This document shows, piece after piece, positions 1 to 8,114 of a stretch of DNA of 64,000 nucleotides. The position numbers and the translations under genes are program-made. How positions within the stretch are numbered: the stretch's first letter is position 1; the number at the start of each line of letters is the position of its first letter. A model generated the notes under the pieces. That model ran no database searches. It saw only the letters and a program-made list of their open reading frames with translations, and was not told where the DNA came from. Source of the DNA: Intestinibacillus massiliensis (lineage in GTDB: Bacteria; Bacillota; Clostridia; Oscillospirales; Butyricicoccaceae); contig NZ_LT707050.1 of the NCBI RefSeq assembly GCF_900155735.1, positions 1 to 64,000 on the forward strand, written 5' to 3'.

Positions 1-20
1 TTTTGGTTTGCTTTGCTTTA

Positions 21-42
21 CGTTGTTTAATTTACAAGGTGC
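21..42 (-). other. rRNA-leader-like sequence
   Basis: Read leftward, this stretch contains CCTTGTAAATTAAACAACG, which resembles the conserved leader found ahead of 16S genes in Clostridia. It lies downstream of three tandem leftward promoters, so a rRNA operon probably begins just outside the window. The match is from memory of the motif, not from a search. Confidence 0.4.
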
Positions 43-91
43 AATCTTTTTCAGCCTTTCCAGCGCTTTTCTTCACCGGAGCAGCTTATTT

Positions 92-120
92 AGTATAGCA
101 CTCAGCAGGCCGCTTGTCAA
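92..120 (-). promoter_or_regulatory. Leftward promoter, most downstream of three
   Basis: Reading leftward, -35 TTGACA (120-115), a 17-bp spacer and -10 TATACT (97-92). The sequence after the -10 (AAGCTGCTCCGGTGA) nearly repeats that after the next promoter upstream, so the two are duplicated units. Confidence 0.75.
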
Positions 121-187
121 GGGCTTTTTTCAAGGCCTTTTCCACTTGCCGGCTGGCGCCGCGCCGCCTCACCGAAGCAGCTTGATT

Positions 188-216
188 AGTATACCACCCG
201 ACCCAAGCTTTGTCAA
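188..216 (-). promoter_or_regulatory. Leftward promoter, middle of three
   Basis: Reading leftward, -35 TTGACA (216-211), a 17-bp spacer and -10 TATACT (193-188), followed by AAGCTGCTTCGGTGA. Same architecture and downstream sequence as the promoter at 92-120. Confidence 0.75.
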
Positions 217-297
217 CAACTTTTGACCTTATCTTTCAGGTTCACAAGCGATGCCCTTCCGGGCGCCACTGTTCCCCCTTGCAGGTGGTGTTTTTAT

Positions 298-326
298 ATT
301 TTATCCGCTTTCCGCCCGTTTGTCAA
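298..326 (-). promoter_or_regulatory. Leftward promoter, most upstream of three
   Basis: Reading leftward, -35 TTGACA (326-321), a 17-bp spacer and -10 TAAAAT (303-298). It lies back to back with the metA promoter. Three strong promoters in tandem are typical of stable-RNA operons. Confidence 0.65.
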
Positions 327-344
327 CCTCTTTTTCCTTTCTCC

Positions 345-373
345 TTGCCCCTTTTTCCCTTCTGTGCTATAAT
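345..373 (+). promoter_or_regulatory. metA promoter
   Basis: -35 TTGCCC (345-350), a 17-bp spacer and -10 TATAAT (368-373) with an extended TG at 365-366. The transcript leader before metA is only about 35 nt, too short for a SAM riboswitch or a T-box. Confidence 0.6.
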
Positions 374-415
374 AATCGGGCAAATGACACCGATTAAAGG
401 AAGGGGGCTATCCCA

Positions 416-1330
416 TTGCCTATTAAAATTGCCAACAGCCTGCCTGCGCGCGCCGTCCTTGAAAGCGAAAACATCTTCGTTATGACCGAATACCGCGCCC
501 TCCACCAGGACATACGGCCGCTGCGCCTCGCCATGCTCAACCTCATGCCCACCAAGATCGTCACCGAGACCCAGATCCTCCGCTGCCTGTCCAACACCCC
601 CCTGCAGATCGAGGTCGACCTCATCCAGACCTCCAGCTACACATCCACCCACACGCCGGAGGACCACCTGCTTACCTTTTATAAGACCTTTGACGAGATC
701 CGGGGCAATAAGTACGACGGCTTCATTATCACCGGCGCGCCGGTCGAAAAGATGGCCTTCGAGGACGTCGACTACTGGGCCGAGCTTTGCAGCATCATGG
801 ACTGGACCCGCACCAACGTCCATTCCACCCTGCACATCTGCTGGGGCGCGCAGGCCGCGCTTTACCACCATTACGGCATCCCCAAGTACCTGCTCCCCGA
901 AAAAATCTCCGGCGTATTCGGCCACCGCGTCCTGAAGCCCCGCGAAAACCTGTTCCGCGGCTTTGACGACGTGTTCCGCGCGCCGCATTCCCGCCACACC
1001 GAGACCCGCGCCGACGACGTGCGCGCCAACCCCGAACTCACCGTGCTCGCCGAGTCCGACGAGGCCGGCCTTTACATCGCCGAGGCGCGGCAAGGGCGGC
1101 AGATCTTCGTCATGGGGCACAGCGAGTATGACGCCGATACCCTCAAATCCGAGTATTTCCGCGACCTGGGCAAGGGTATGGACCCCCATATCCCAAGCCA
1201 TTACTTTACCGACGACGACCCTATGAAGCCACCTGTCGTCTCCTGGCGCTCCCATGGCCAGCTGCTTTATACCAATTGGCTTAACCATTACGTGTACCAG
1301 ACAACCCCCTACGATTTGGCGCGGATGTAA
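416..1330 (+). CDS. metA: Homoserine O-acetyltransferase (MetA family)
   Basis: This enzyme acylates homoserine as the first committed step of methionine synthesis in the cytoplasm. The 304-residue length is normal for MetA. The predicted catalytic residues are present: Cys142 in HICWGAQAA, Lys163, and His235/Glu237 in VMGHSEYD. Residue 111 is Glu (GAPVEKMAF). In this family Glu111 is known to select acetyl-CoA, whereas the E. coli succinyltransferase has Gly, so acetyl transfer is inferred. The start is TTG at 416, preceded by AAAGGAAGGGGG; no ATG in frame fits better. It stands alone, with no other methionine genes beside it. Confidence 0.93.
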   Translation: MPIKIANSLPARAVLESENIFVMTEYRALHQDIRPLRLAMLNLMPTKIVTETQILRCLSNTPLQIEVDLIQTSSYTSTHTPEDHLLTFYKTFDEIRGNKYDGFIITGAPVEKMAFEDVDYWAELCSIMDWTRTNVHSTLHICWGAQAALYHHYGIPKYLLPEKISGVFGHRVLKPRENLFRGFDDVFRAPHSRHTETRADDVRANPELTVLAESDEAGLYIAEARQGRQIFVMGHSEYDADTLKSEYFRDLGKGMDPHIPSHYFTDDDPMKPPVVSWRSHGQLLYTNWLNHYVYQTTPYDLARM

Positions 1331-1861
1331 GTGGAATCAGCCTAGTTTTACGCCATTTTCCCTATTTTATCTGCTTTAATGATCAAAATTATTCCGTTTT
1401 TCACATCATTGATCATCTGGTTGAAAACCTTGTGAAAACCGTATCTTACCGTAATTTACCGCTGTTTATCACAAAAATGGTGTACTAATTGGAGTACGGG
1501 CATTTATAATTGGAGTACAGAACGATGGTGCTTTAATGATGCATATTGCGCTCGTGCATAGAAAAGACAGGCTGAAGGGCGACCCTAATAGTTTGGAAGT
1601 TTGGCGGCAACCGCATGATACAAAAAGTATCATGCGGTTGTTTTTTACGCGTACTCGGGTGACAAGTCGATTTCTCCGATAATTATAGATCAATACGTTG
1701 GGCGCGACAGCCGCTACATTTGTCAGGACACAGCTAACTATTGAAACACCTCCTATGCGAAAATGTTCTCATACTAAGATACATTTTACGCTTATTCGGC
1801 TTTTACTTGGCTTATTGAGGAAGAAAAATGGGACAACTTTTTACACTGCCCTATTTTTAAA
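1331..1861. other. Intergenic stretch with no supported gene
   Basis: Mostly AT-rich sequence. It holds two copies of AATTGGAGTAC (about 1486 and 1508) and a strong terminator at 1608-1646. A reading frame of about 75 codons runs rightward through the terminator, but it has no convincing ribosome site and no family I recognise, so I do not call it a gene. Confidence 0.5.
1608..1646 (+). terminator. Rho-independent terminator
   Basis: A 14-bp perfect stem (CAACCGCATGATAC), a 5-nt A loop and a run of six T. It could serve readthrough from metA or a short unrecognised transcript starting after 1480. Confidence 0.8.
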
Positions 1862-2443
1862 TTATAAGAATAATGCAACAGCACAATATACAAGTAAAAG
1901 CGCCATAGCTAAATTAACAGCTTTCGTATGTTTAGAGAAATATTTGCAAAAAAATGAACCAAATAAAGCCCAGATAAATGAACCTGACGCGCCGATGACA
2001 GCCAGCAATAATGTGAAACCAACTATTGCAACTGTTGAGTGGAAAACAGGAAGGATATAAAGCGTCATGGCGGTGATTGCATAAATATATATTTTCGGAT
2101 TGACAAATTGTAGGAGCAATCCTGATAAAAAGCTGGCTTCCTTCCCACTGTCTGCGTTTATATGTACAGAGCTTTTCCAAACTTTCCAGGCTAGGTACAG
2201 CATATAGACGGCTCCAAGGCTATGCATTATAATTTTAACTTTTGGCAGAGCTGCATACAGCGTCGCACTGAATATTGCACAGATAGACATGACGATGATA
2301 AACCCGGCCAGAATACCCATGTTGAAACGCATGCTGCGCCGAAATCCAAGCCGTGCCGCATTGCTCATTGACAGTAAGTTATTTGCCCCAGGTGTATAGG
2401 CTGTTATAAAACAGTAAATTAAAAAATCAAATAAATGAAACAA
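1862..2443 (-). CDS. LysE/RhtB-family amino-acid exporter, EamB-like
   Basis: A 193-residue membrane protein with about six hydrophobic segments. The N-terminal YTPGANNLL motif is the LysE/RhtB signature, and the C-terminal ALLLVYCAVALF closely resembles E. coli EamB (YfiK), an exporter of cysteine and O-acetylserine. The family exports amino acids or metabolites by proton exchange; the substrate here is inferred only from that resemblance. The start is a TTG at 2443 with GGAGAG upstream. It is divergent from an XRE-cupin regulator, a pairing often seen for such exporters. GC content is clearly below that of the core genes, suggesting acquisition. Confidence 0.85.
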   Translation of the reverse strand: MFHLFDFLIYCFITAYTPGANNLLSMSNAARLGFRRSMRFNMGILAGFIIVMSICAIFSATLYAALPKVKIIMHSLGAVYMLYLAWKVWKSSVHINADSGKEASFLSGLLLQFVNPKIYIYAITAMTLYILPVFHSTVAIVGFTLLLAVIGASGSFIWALFGSFFCKYFSKHTKAVNLAMALLLVYCAVALFL

Positions 2444-2779
2444 TATGATCTCTCCTAATCTAAACGAACGATTGACTATTTTAAAAAAGAAACATGGCGG
2501 CTTATAAAGATAATCAGGATAATAATTGGGGGGCTTGCTTATGTATTTCCTTGAAAAATTGGGGGGTAAGACATTCCTTTGCTCAAAATGTTTTTTAATA
2601 AAAATTATCCCCTTCCGACCTATAGAATAGAAGAAAAATGTTCTTGTTTCTTTTTGCGGTACTCTCTTTCTTTCTTAAAATGCCCCTCCGGGTATAGTTC
2701 AAAGTCAATATTGTGCAACATGCTAACTACCAGAATCATTTTTAATCGCACTTCTCTTTACAAATCCGAGTTCAAACCG
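2444..2779. other. AT-rich divergent intergenic region
   Basis: No gene is supported between the exporter start and the regulator's operator. Two copies of AATTGGGGGG (about 2526 and 2557) are present but unexplained. Confidence 0.4.
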
Positions 2780-2845
2780 TATAATAATACAAAACGAACG
2801 TTATATCGCACTGTGCGATATAATAATACATCCTGTTCGTTATAT
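2780..2845. promoter_or_regulatory. Operator/promoter of the XRE-cupin regulator
   Basis: TATAATAATACA occurs at 2780-2791 and again at 2819-2830, each followed by CGTTATAT (2799-2806 and 2838-2845), giving two units exactly 39 bp apart. Between them lies a perfect palindrome at 2802-2822: arms TATATCGCAC and GTGCGATATA around one T. This fits an autoregulated site for the downstream XRE-cupin protein and could also control the divergent exporter. Confidence 0.6.
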
Positions 2846-2870
2846 TGTCAATAGAGGGAGGAGAATATTT

Positions 2871-3422
2871 TTGGATTCGATGAATCAGACTGTTGCAAAA
2901 AATATCAGACGGCTTCGAGAAAAGAATAGGCTAAGTATGGATGAACTTTCAAAGCTAAGCGGTGTCAGTAAAAGTATGCTTGCACAAATTGAACGCGGAG
3001 AAGGAAACCCCACCATTTCAACCCTGTGGAAAATATCTAACGGAATGAAAGTCCCTTTTGACGCGTTAACCGTTCGAGATAAAATTCCATATGAGATCGT
3101 CAAAATATCAGAGTTGCAGCCGTTGTTAGAAGATAAGGGTAAGGTCAAAAACTACTCTATTTTTCCGGATGATGAAAACCGGCGCTTTGCAATTTATTAT
3201 TTAGAATTAAGCGAAGGCAGCTATTGGGAGTCCGAACCTCACTTAAGTGGAACAACCGAGTTTATAACAATATTTTCTGGAACAATAGAAATTAATGTGG
3301 ATGGAAATCAATTTATAGTAGGGGTAAGTGATAGCATACGTTTTAAGGCTGACACTGTCCATTCTTATAAAAATATTGGAACTGAAACTGCGGTTCTGCA
3401 TATGATTTTGTCTAATCCATAA
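2871..3422 (+). CDS. XRE-family regulator with C-terminal cupin domain
   Basis: A 183-residue one-component regulator. Residues about 8-65 form an XRE helix-turn-helix (IRRLREKNRLSMDELSKLSG and GVSKSMLAQIERGEGNPT). Residues about 105-180 form a small cupin fold likely to bind a metabolite, as in SinR/PuuR-like regulators of amino-acid or amine genes. The TTG at 2871 is preferred because GGGAGGAG sits 7 nt upstream; the in-frame ATG at 2880 would be too far. It is divergent from the EamB-like exporter, which is its most likely target. The operator region upstream has an unusual 39-bp repeat plus a palindrome. Confidence 0.88.
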   Translation: MDSMNQTVAKNIRRLREKNRLSMDELSKLSGVSKSMLAQIERGEGNPTISTLWKISNGMKVPFDALTVRDKIPYEIVKISELQPLLEDKGKVKNYSIFPDDENRRFAIYYLELSEGSYWESEPHLSGTTEFITIFSGTIEINVDGNQFIVGVSDSIRFKADTVHSYKNIGTETAVLHMILSNP

Positions 3423-3460
3423 ATAGAATATAGAAAATGAGTAGCTGATAACATGGATAA

Positions 3461-3706
3461 TCATCTGTTGGATTTCCCAAGCCTGTCATAAGCCTCGAAA
3501 ATCAGCAAGCAATCAAACTCGCTGAACAAATTCATACGCTTCCCCAAACCAATTTTAATTTCTTGCATGATGCATGGAAAAATATTGTCGGTTCGGATTA
3601 CTCTTGGATACATGATTACGGAAGCATTATTGCTGGAATGCCAAAGGTGGCATCTTTTGATAACCATAGCCGTATTACGTTGTGGGTGCATAATGCTTCA
3701 CGCTGA
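3461..3706 (+). pseudogene. Truncated coding remnant, function unknown
   Basis: After a stop codon at 3458 an open frame of about 81 codons runs to TGA at 3704 and has no start codon or ribosome site. It contains protein-like sequence such as SLENQQAIKLAEQIHTLP and WIHDYGSIIAGMPKVASF. I do not recognise the family. The lack of a start suggests a 5'-deleted gene. The opposite frame (3461-3691) is also open, and one cannot be excluded in favour of the other from sequence alone. Confidence 0.3.
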
Positions 3707-4326
3707 GCCAACTGTGGATGGGTACTAATTTTGAGCACTCCGCTTATATATAGTTAAGCAAGGCTGACTGTGTAAAGCTTATTTTGGTGGTGTATACCTT
3801 TTTGGGGAACCTAAGCCAGGAAAATCTTGCACTATAAATAACTTATCCCCTTACTTATGCCATTAAGAGAAGTGATGGGATAAGATTGACCGTATTTTTA
3901 ACAGGATAGGCGTTCGACTGTGGAATTTATTTTGCCGCATTCGATGAATGCGCCGGGATACTGGGTGATATATCCCACAAACTTTTGGTGGTTTGCAACG
4001 CCATGCCAGCCTCATACGGTCAAGCAGCATACCGTACAGTAACTTAGCATCTGTGGAAACACGATTAAATTTCAGATTTATTATGACTTTAAGTAAATAT
4101 TTTTAAATTTAAGGTCTTGGTCTTTATCAGGAGCCGCCTACCGCCTATCCCTGTTCCATATTTGTGGGAATGGAAAAGCTAAATAAAGCAAAGATGCTGA
4201 CATTCCATCATAAGCCATCCCAGCATGAAGAAGTGGCTTTTATTTATGCACCGGGCACTTGTAGCATTTCAGCACCACAAATGGCTGGATAACCATGCTT
4301 GTATTAGGTTTTCTGGATAAATACAA
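3707..4326. other. Decayed, AT-rich region with broken reading frames
   Basis: No intact gene. Short start-less frames look like remains of coding sequence, for example 3910-4047 on the plus strand (GIYFAAFDECAGILGDISHK) and about 4170-4290 (LTFHHKPSQHEEVAFIYAPG). I could not assign them to a family. The stretch reads as a graveyard of inserted genes between the XRE regulator and the secreted protein. Confidence 0.35.
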
Positions 4327-4357
4327 GGGGCAGGGTATTGCTAACACCCTGCCCCTG
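4327..4357 (-). terminator. Terminator of the secreted-protein gene
   Basis: A perfect 10-bp stem (GGGGCAGGGT with ACCCTGCCCC) and a 9-nt loop directly after the leftward gene ending at 4391. Leftward it is followed by a T-rich stretch. Confidence 0.65.
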
Positions 4358-4390
4358 AACCTTTATATTATTATGTGTTCCTACTATTAA

Positions 4391-4783
4391 TTATTTATTC
4401 GCGGTAACTACTGTCACACAGCCGGTCTTACCATCCACCATCTTAACACTGTTGCCGTCAGTATTCGCAGGAGTACCAGAAATCACAACATCTTTTAGCG
4501 CGCTTTCAGTAACGCTGCCATCCGCGCTGTTTACAAGCAGGACATTGCCTTTGCCAACCTTCCTGTCGGCGGAAAGCGTAACGTTGTATTCAGCAGAGTC
4601 ATCGCCCGCAACCGGCGTCACGTTACCGGTCTTTCCGTCTACCATCAGGATGCTTCCCGCAGGTGTATTTGTAGCGTCACCAGGGATAACAATCGTATCT
4701 GTTGCCACTGCAGCAAAAGCCGGGACAGCCGATACGGCGGCGATCATCAGGGAAGCGAGCGTGGTTTTAATCATTTTGTTCAT
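4391..4783 (-). CDS. Small secreted protein with three internal repeats
   Basis: A 130-residue protein of unknown function. Residues 1-24 are a signal peptide ending PAFA. The mature part has three related units: SILMVDGKTGNVTPV, NVLLVNSADGSVTES and SVKMVDGKTGCVTVV, spaced about 45 residues apart, suggesting a small repeated beta fold. One Cys lies in the last repeat. It follows the histidine kinase operon on the same strand but has its own promoter region, with repeats that may bind the neighbouring response regulator. Expression by that system is an inference. Confidence 0.75.
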   Translation of the reverse strand: MNKMIKTTLASLMIAAVSAVPAFAAVATDTIVIPGDATNTPAGSILMVDGKTGNVTPVAGDDSAEYNVTLSADRKVGKGNVLLVNSADGSVTESALKDVVISGTPANTDGNSVKMVDGKTGCVTVVTANK

Positions 4784-4843
4784 AATATTTTTCCTCTCTT
4801 AACTTACATTTCTTTGTTCATTGTTTCAATTGCCAAACGGCTT

Positions 4844-4915
4844 TTACCGTAACGTGTCGTGTAAAACGCATGGGGCTTTTGTCGGTATAACGAACCCGCT
4901 GTGCGTCCTGCGCAT
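4844..4915 (-). CDS. Possible 23-residue leader peptide
   Basis: In the long 5' leader of the secreted-protein gene, an ATG at 4915 follows AAAGGAGG (11-nt spacing) and opens a 23-codon frame (MRRTHSGFVIPTKAPCVLHD...) ending at 4844, about 60 nt before the main gene. The strong ribosome site is the only evidence. It could be a regulatory upstream frame or chance. Confidence 0.3.
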   Translation of the reverse strand: MRRTHSGFVIPTKAPCVLHDTLR

Positions 4916-4949
4916 TCCTTTTAAAGCCTCCTTTCCTTGTTTCTATTAA

Positions 4950-4990
4950 CAGTATAGCAAGCCCTTAATAAAGAACTGGTTAAGAAATAC
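4950..4990 (-). promoter_or_regulatory. Promoter and candidate response-regulator site
   Basis: Reading leftward, TTCTTAACCAGTTCTTTA is a direct repeat of TTCTT with an 11-bp period, just upstream of an extended -10 TTGCTATACT. No good -35 is visible. OmpR-type regulators bind such direct repeats, so activation by the adjacent system is plausible. Confidence 0.4.
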
Positions 4991-5013
4991 GCATTTTTTG
5001 AATTTTTAGCTGA

Positions 5014-5049
5014 AAAAAATCCACGTAGCTGCGGCTACGTGGATTTTGT
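5014..5049 (-). terminator. Terminator overlapping the kinase stop codon
   Basis: Arms AAATCCACGTAGC and GCTACGTGGATTT with a 4-nt loop, followed leftward by a T run. The TAG stop of the histidine kinase lies inside the stem. Confidence 0.75.
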
Positions 5050-6219
5050 AAACCATGAGGGAACCGTATCCATCGGGATTACCGGCAGCGTTACCGTAAA
5101 GGCCGTTTCCCCATTGCAGCTGCGGGCAGAAACACTGCCCCCATGCCTATGGACAATTTCAGAAACGATAGCCAGACCGAGCCCTGCGCCTTCCGCCCCT
5201 GCACGGGAACCGTCCACACGGTAAAAGGGCTTAAAAATATCATCCAGCTTATCAGTTGGTATGCCAATACCGTTGTCCCGGATGGTAACGGCATATCGTT
5301 TCCCATCAGACTGTGCAGATATATCAATTGTCCCACCCGTAATACTATATTTCACCGCGTTTTCAACCAGATTGGAAAAAGCGCGGGTTAGCATCACACT
5401 ATTTGCGACAGTGCGGAAACCGCATGGATGATGGATCGCTACCAGGCCTTTTTCGTGGATACGGGATGCCAGTTCCGCGATGATCCCAGCAAACATTTTG
5501 TCAAAATCCACGGTATCGTTAAAGTCGTAACCGCGCTGCGCCGTCATTGCAAAAAGGTTGTCTACCAGCTTGGCCATGCGCCTCGTCTGACGCTCCATCA
5601 CGCAAATTGTTTTTTCATAAGCTTCCTGGCCGGGGCATGCGTCAAGGCGTAACACATCGAGATTTGTTTTCATAACTGCAAGCGGTGTTTTCAGTTCATG
5701 CGCGGCGTCGGAAGAAAACCTCTTTTGGTCGGAAAAAGCTTTATCGAGCCGCGCCAGCATGCGGTTAAAGGAAACCGCCAAACTGCCGATCTCGTCATGG
5801 GGGAAAGAGCCCTCAATCCGTTGGGAAAGCTCGTTCTCTGTCATCCCATCGATTTCATTGCTAAAAATACGAAGCGGTTTCAGCGCCCGGCCAAGCAAAA
5901 AATAGGTTGAAAACCCGCCTCCGCAAATAACCGCAGCCATCATCCAGAGGCTAAGGGCATTAAAATCTGCGCGAGCCTTGGCGACTAATACGGAACCTGC
6001 ATCGCCGTCAGGAAATGTGTCCGGCACCATATACAGTTCAGGCGCGCTATTGGATGAGTCAGTCGTTTTCCCCTCCCCGTTTGGTAAATTGCTTGTGAGC
6101 GGGATCACAAAAGCCTGGTTGGCATTAAAAATGGCCAGTGCAGTCAGTAGCGTACAGACACAGGTGAGCAATATAACAACATAAAGCGTTAAACGGACGC
6201 GGATCGGAAGCCGGTTCAA
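5035..6219 (-). CDS. Two-component sensor histidine kinase
   Basis: A 394-residue membrane kinase. An N-terminal helix (LTLYVVILLTCVCTLLTALA), an extracytoplasmic loop and a second helix (MMAAVICGGGFSTYFLLG) are followed by HAMP, HisKA (SSDAAHELKTPLAVMKT, phospho-His in HELKTP) and HATPase with N, G1 and G2 boxes (DNGIGIP, GAGLGLAIV). I place the start at TTG 6219: it overlaps the regulator stop as TTGA and has a GCGGGG ribosome site. The longer ATG frame from 6270 would overlap the regulator by 55 nt. Last gene of a lipoprotein/regulator/kinase operon. Confidence 0.93.
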   Translation of the reverse strand: MNRLPIRVRLTLYVVILLTCVCTLLTALAIFNANQAFVIPLTSNLPNGEGKTTDSSNSAPELYMVPDTFPDGDAGSVLVAKARADFNALSLWMMAAVICGGGFSTYFLLGRALKPLRIFSNEIDGMTENELSQRIEGSFPHDEIGSLAVSFNRMLARLDKAFSDQKRFSSDAAHELKTPLAVMKTNLDVLRLDACPGQEAYEKTICVMERQTRRMAKLVDNLFAMTAQRGYDFNDTVDFDKMFAGIIAELASRIHEKGLVAIHHPCGFRTVANSVMLTRAFSNLVENAVKYSITGGTIDISAQSDGKRYAVTIRDNGIGIPTDKLDDIFKPFYRVDGSRAGAEGAGLGLAIVSEIVHRHGGSVSARSCNGETAFTVTLPVIPMDTVPSWFTKST

Positions 6220-6926
6220 GATTTGACCCCGCTTTGGCTGGATGCGCGTTGTTCTTGTGTTTGGATACAATACCCAGCGCCCCGCACATTTATAATAATT
6301 TCCTGCCTGCTGAACGCCCCCAGTTTTTTCCGCAACGCGCTTACATGCACTTTAACGGCATTGGAAAAAAAGCTATCGTCACTGTCCCATACATGTTCGA
6401 TAAGCTCTTCTGTGCTAACCACCCTGCCACGATTGAGCAGCAAGTATTCAAGTATCGCAAATTCCTTCGGCGTCAGGGCAATGGGATCGTTTTGCTCTGT
6501 GCAAACAGTATGCTTCAATGTATCAAATCGGAAGCAGCCAAAACACAGGATGGTATTATTCTGCATGAACTCCCGGCGCAGCAAAGAACGGATCCGGGCT
6601 TCCAGTTCGCCAAAGTCAAAGGGCTTTACAAGGTAATCGTTTGCGCCCAAATCCAGCCCCTCTATCCGTTGCCCATAGTCGCTGCGGGCAGACAGGATCA
6701 ATACTTTTTGCTGGAGGTCATGTTCGCGTATTTTTTTAAGCAAAGCGAGCCCATCCATGCCAGGCAAATTTAAATCCAGCAGTATCAGGTCGTAATGGTT
6801 GACAAACGCAAGTTCATATCCTTCGTTGCCGTCTGATGCCGCATCTATTAAATAGCCTTTTTTCGTGAGCCCCTCGCAAAGTGCGTTGCGCAGGTCGCCC
6901 TCGTCTTCAACAATCAATAACTTCAT
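6216..6926 (-). CDS. OmpR-family response regulator
   Basis: A 236-residue regulator with a receiver domain (VEDE acidic pocket, phospho-Asp in LILLDLNLPGMDG, conserved Lys in YLVKPFDF) and a C-terminal winged helix (LTPKEFAILEYLL, VKVHVSALRKKL, RGAGYCI). The start MKLLIVEDE at 6926 is preferred to 6950 because AAGAAGGGG sits at normal spacing. It overlaps the kinase start, implying translational coupling. Likely targets are its own operon and the repeat-containing secreted protein; this is inferred from position. Confidence 0.95.
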   Translation of the reverse strand: MKLLIVEDEGDLRNALCEGLTKKGYLIDAASDGNEGYELAFVNHYDLILLDLNLPGMDGLALLKKIREHDLQQKVLILSARSDYGQRIEGLDLGANDYLVKPFDFGELEARIRSLLRREFMQNNTILCFGCFRFDTLKHTVCTEQNDPIALTPKEFAILEYLLLNRGRVVSTEELIEHVWDSDDSFFSNAVKVHVSALRKKLGAFSRQEIIINVRGAGYCIQTQEQRASSQSGVKS

Positions 6927-7073
6927 AAATGACCCCTTCTTCGCATCCAATGTAGCGGTGGCTGTGTATTAAAAAGTATTATATGCAATTTTGCGGGAAA
7001 GTTCAAATCCGCACTATTGTTATCATATCGATAGGCCAAATCTGGGCATAGTTGCCCATCTAGCGGGATACTT

Positions 7074-7598
7074 TTATTCTGCTGGCAGCACCAGTATGAA
7101 AGCGTATGTCTCTCCATCCGACTTCAAGGATATTAATAACCGTTCTCCTTCCTTTAACTCGTTTAAGCGGTACTCATTTCCCAACATATCGCCAATGTCC
7201 AAATCATCAGGGATCGTGAGCGTCCTGCTTTCTCCCGTATATTCAAAATCGATATCAGGTAGCTTGATGGATGCCTCGTCACTAGGGGATGGCACATCGC
7301 CATGCCCTGTTTCCGCCTCGTCTTTTTCGGTATCTTCTAGAAATACAATCTCAGGTGACGGCTGCCCTGCATTAGATTCCCCCGGATTTTCCGCCTCAAG
7401 ATAATACTGCGGTGTTTTAGAGATGTTGAGCGTCAGCTGATTGCCCTCCACAGCGGCTACGCTTCCAAAAATCAAGGCGTCATCGGGAGATGTCATATCC
7501 TTGAGCTGCCTTTCATGCGCAGGGGCAGAACCGGCGGCGCACGCTGCGAGGGATGCTACGAGCAAGCCCGCGAGGATGGTTACTATCGGCTTTTTCAT
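7074..7598 (-). CDS. Lipoprotein preceding a two-component system
   Basis: A 174-residue lipoprotein with lipobox LAAC (acylated Cys20). The mature protein has an acidic, proline-rich middle and a C-terminal part of alternating strands. I do not recognise the family. The start at 7598 (MKKPIVTIL) follows AGAAAGGA. It is the first gene before the response regulator and kinase on the same strand (147-bp gap), so it may be part of the signal input or a target. Related three-gene sets in Clostridia often handle metal or envelope stress, but the stimulus here is unknown. Confidence 0.75.
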   Translation of the reverse strand: MKKPIVTILAGLLVASLAACAAGSAPAHERQLKDMTSPDDALIFGSVAAVEGNQLTLNISKTPQYYLEAENPGESNAGQPSPEIVFLEDTEKDEAETGHGDVPSPSDEASIKLPDIDFEYTGESRTLTIPDDLDIGDMLGNEYRLNELKEGERLLISLKSDGETYAFILVLPAE

Positions 7599-7739
7599 GA
7601 GATGTAATTCCTTTCTTTGATGAAACTTGGGTTGATGCATATTGTATAGGCTTAGTCATCATTATAGTATCAATGAAATTAAGATACGGTTAAGATGAAT
7701 TTCTGCATCCTAAAATGAAACACCCTGCTAAAGCAAAAA

Positions 7740-7776
7740 CAGCCCCTCCAGCCTATGATGGCCGGAGGGGCTGTTA
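7740..7776 (-). terminator. Hairpin terminator
   Basis: CAGCCCCTCC pairs with GGAGGGGCTG; leftward the stem is followed by GTTTTTGC. It could stop transcription coming from the decayed IS region. Confidence 0.5.
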
Positions 7777-7789
7777 ATGTATATACGGA

Positions 7790-8114
7790 AACAGATAGAC
7801 CCGATGAGCGGCAATATCTCGAGCGGAAAGACTTCCCATCCAGCTAGGCCGCAGCCGGTGCCGACCCAGCGCGTGACGATGCACTACAGTATGTGGCCAG
7901 GATCGGCGGCAGGACGAAGGCTGTCTGGCGACGTGAGGATGGGACTTGGTTTGTGGAGATGAGAGAATTACTAACATCTGCCCGTGCAAATAGCTCCTGG
8001 AGTAAGGTGGAATTACTTAAAGCAAATTCAAAACCTATTTCAAGGTCATTCGACAGCCATATATCAAAAGCGCCTGGTGCATTTAATGCTGTTTCAACCA
8101 ATGCTTATCTTTGA
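7790..8114 (+). pseudogene. Start-less gene fragment, function unknown
   Basis: A rightward frame reads PDERQYLERKDFPSS, hits a TAG near 7845, then continues in frame as DDALQYVARIGGRTKAVWRR and WFVEMRELLTSARANSS to a stop at 8112. The continuity across one stop suggests an old coding sequence. The family is unknown to me. It abuts the IS200 remnant and partly overlaps its tail. Confidence 0.3.

Noticed and set aside
374-415. SAM riboswitch or T-box before metA
   Set aside because: The leader is only about 40 nt and contains no such structure.
323-1288. Long leftward frame of 321 codons opposite metA
   Set aside because: Antisense shadow of a GC-rich gene; the metA frame has full catalytic motifs and a ribosome site.
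1469-1693. 74-codon leftward frame upstream of the LysE gene
   Set aside because: No ribosome site, crosses a strong terminator hairpin, no recognisable protein sequence.
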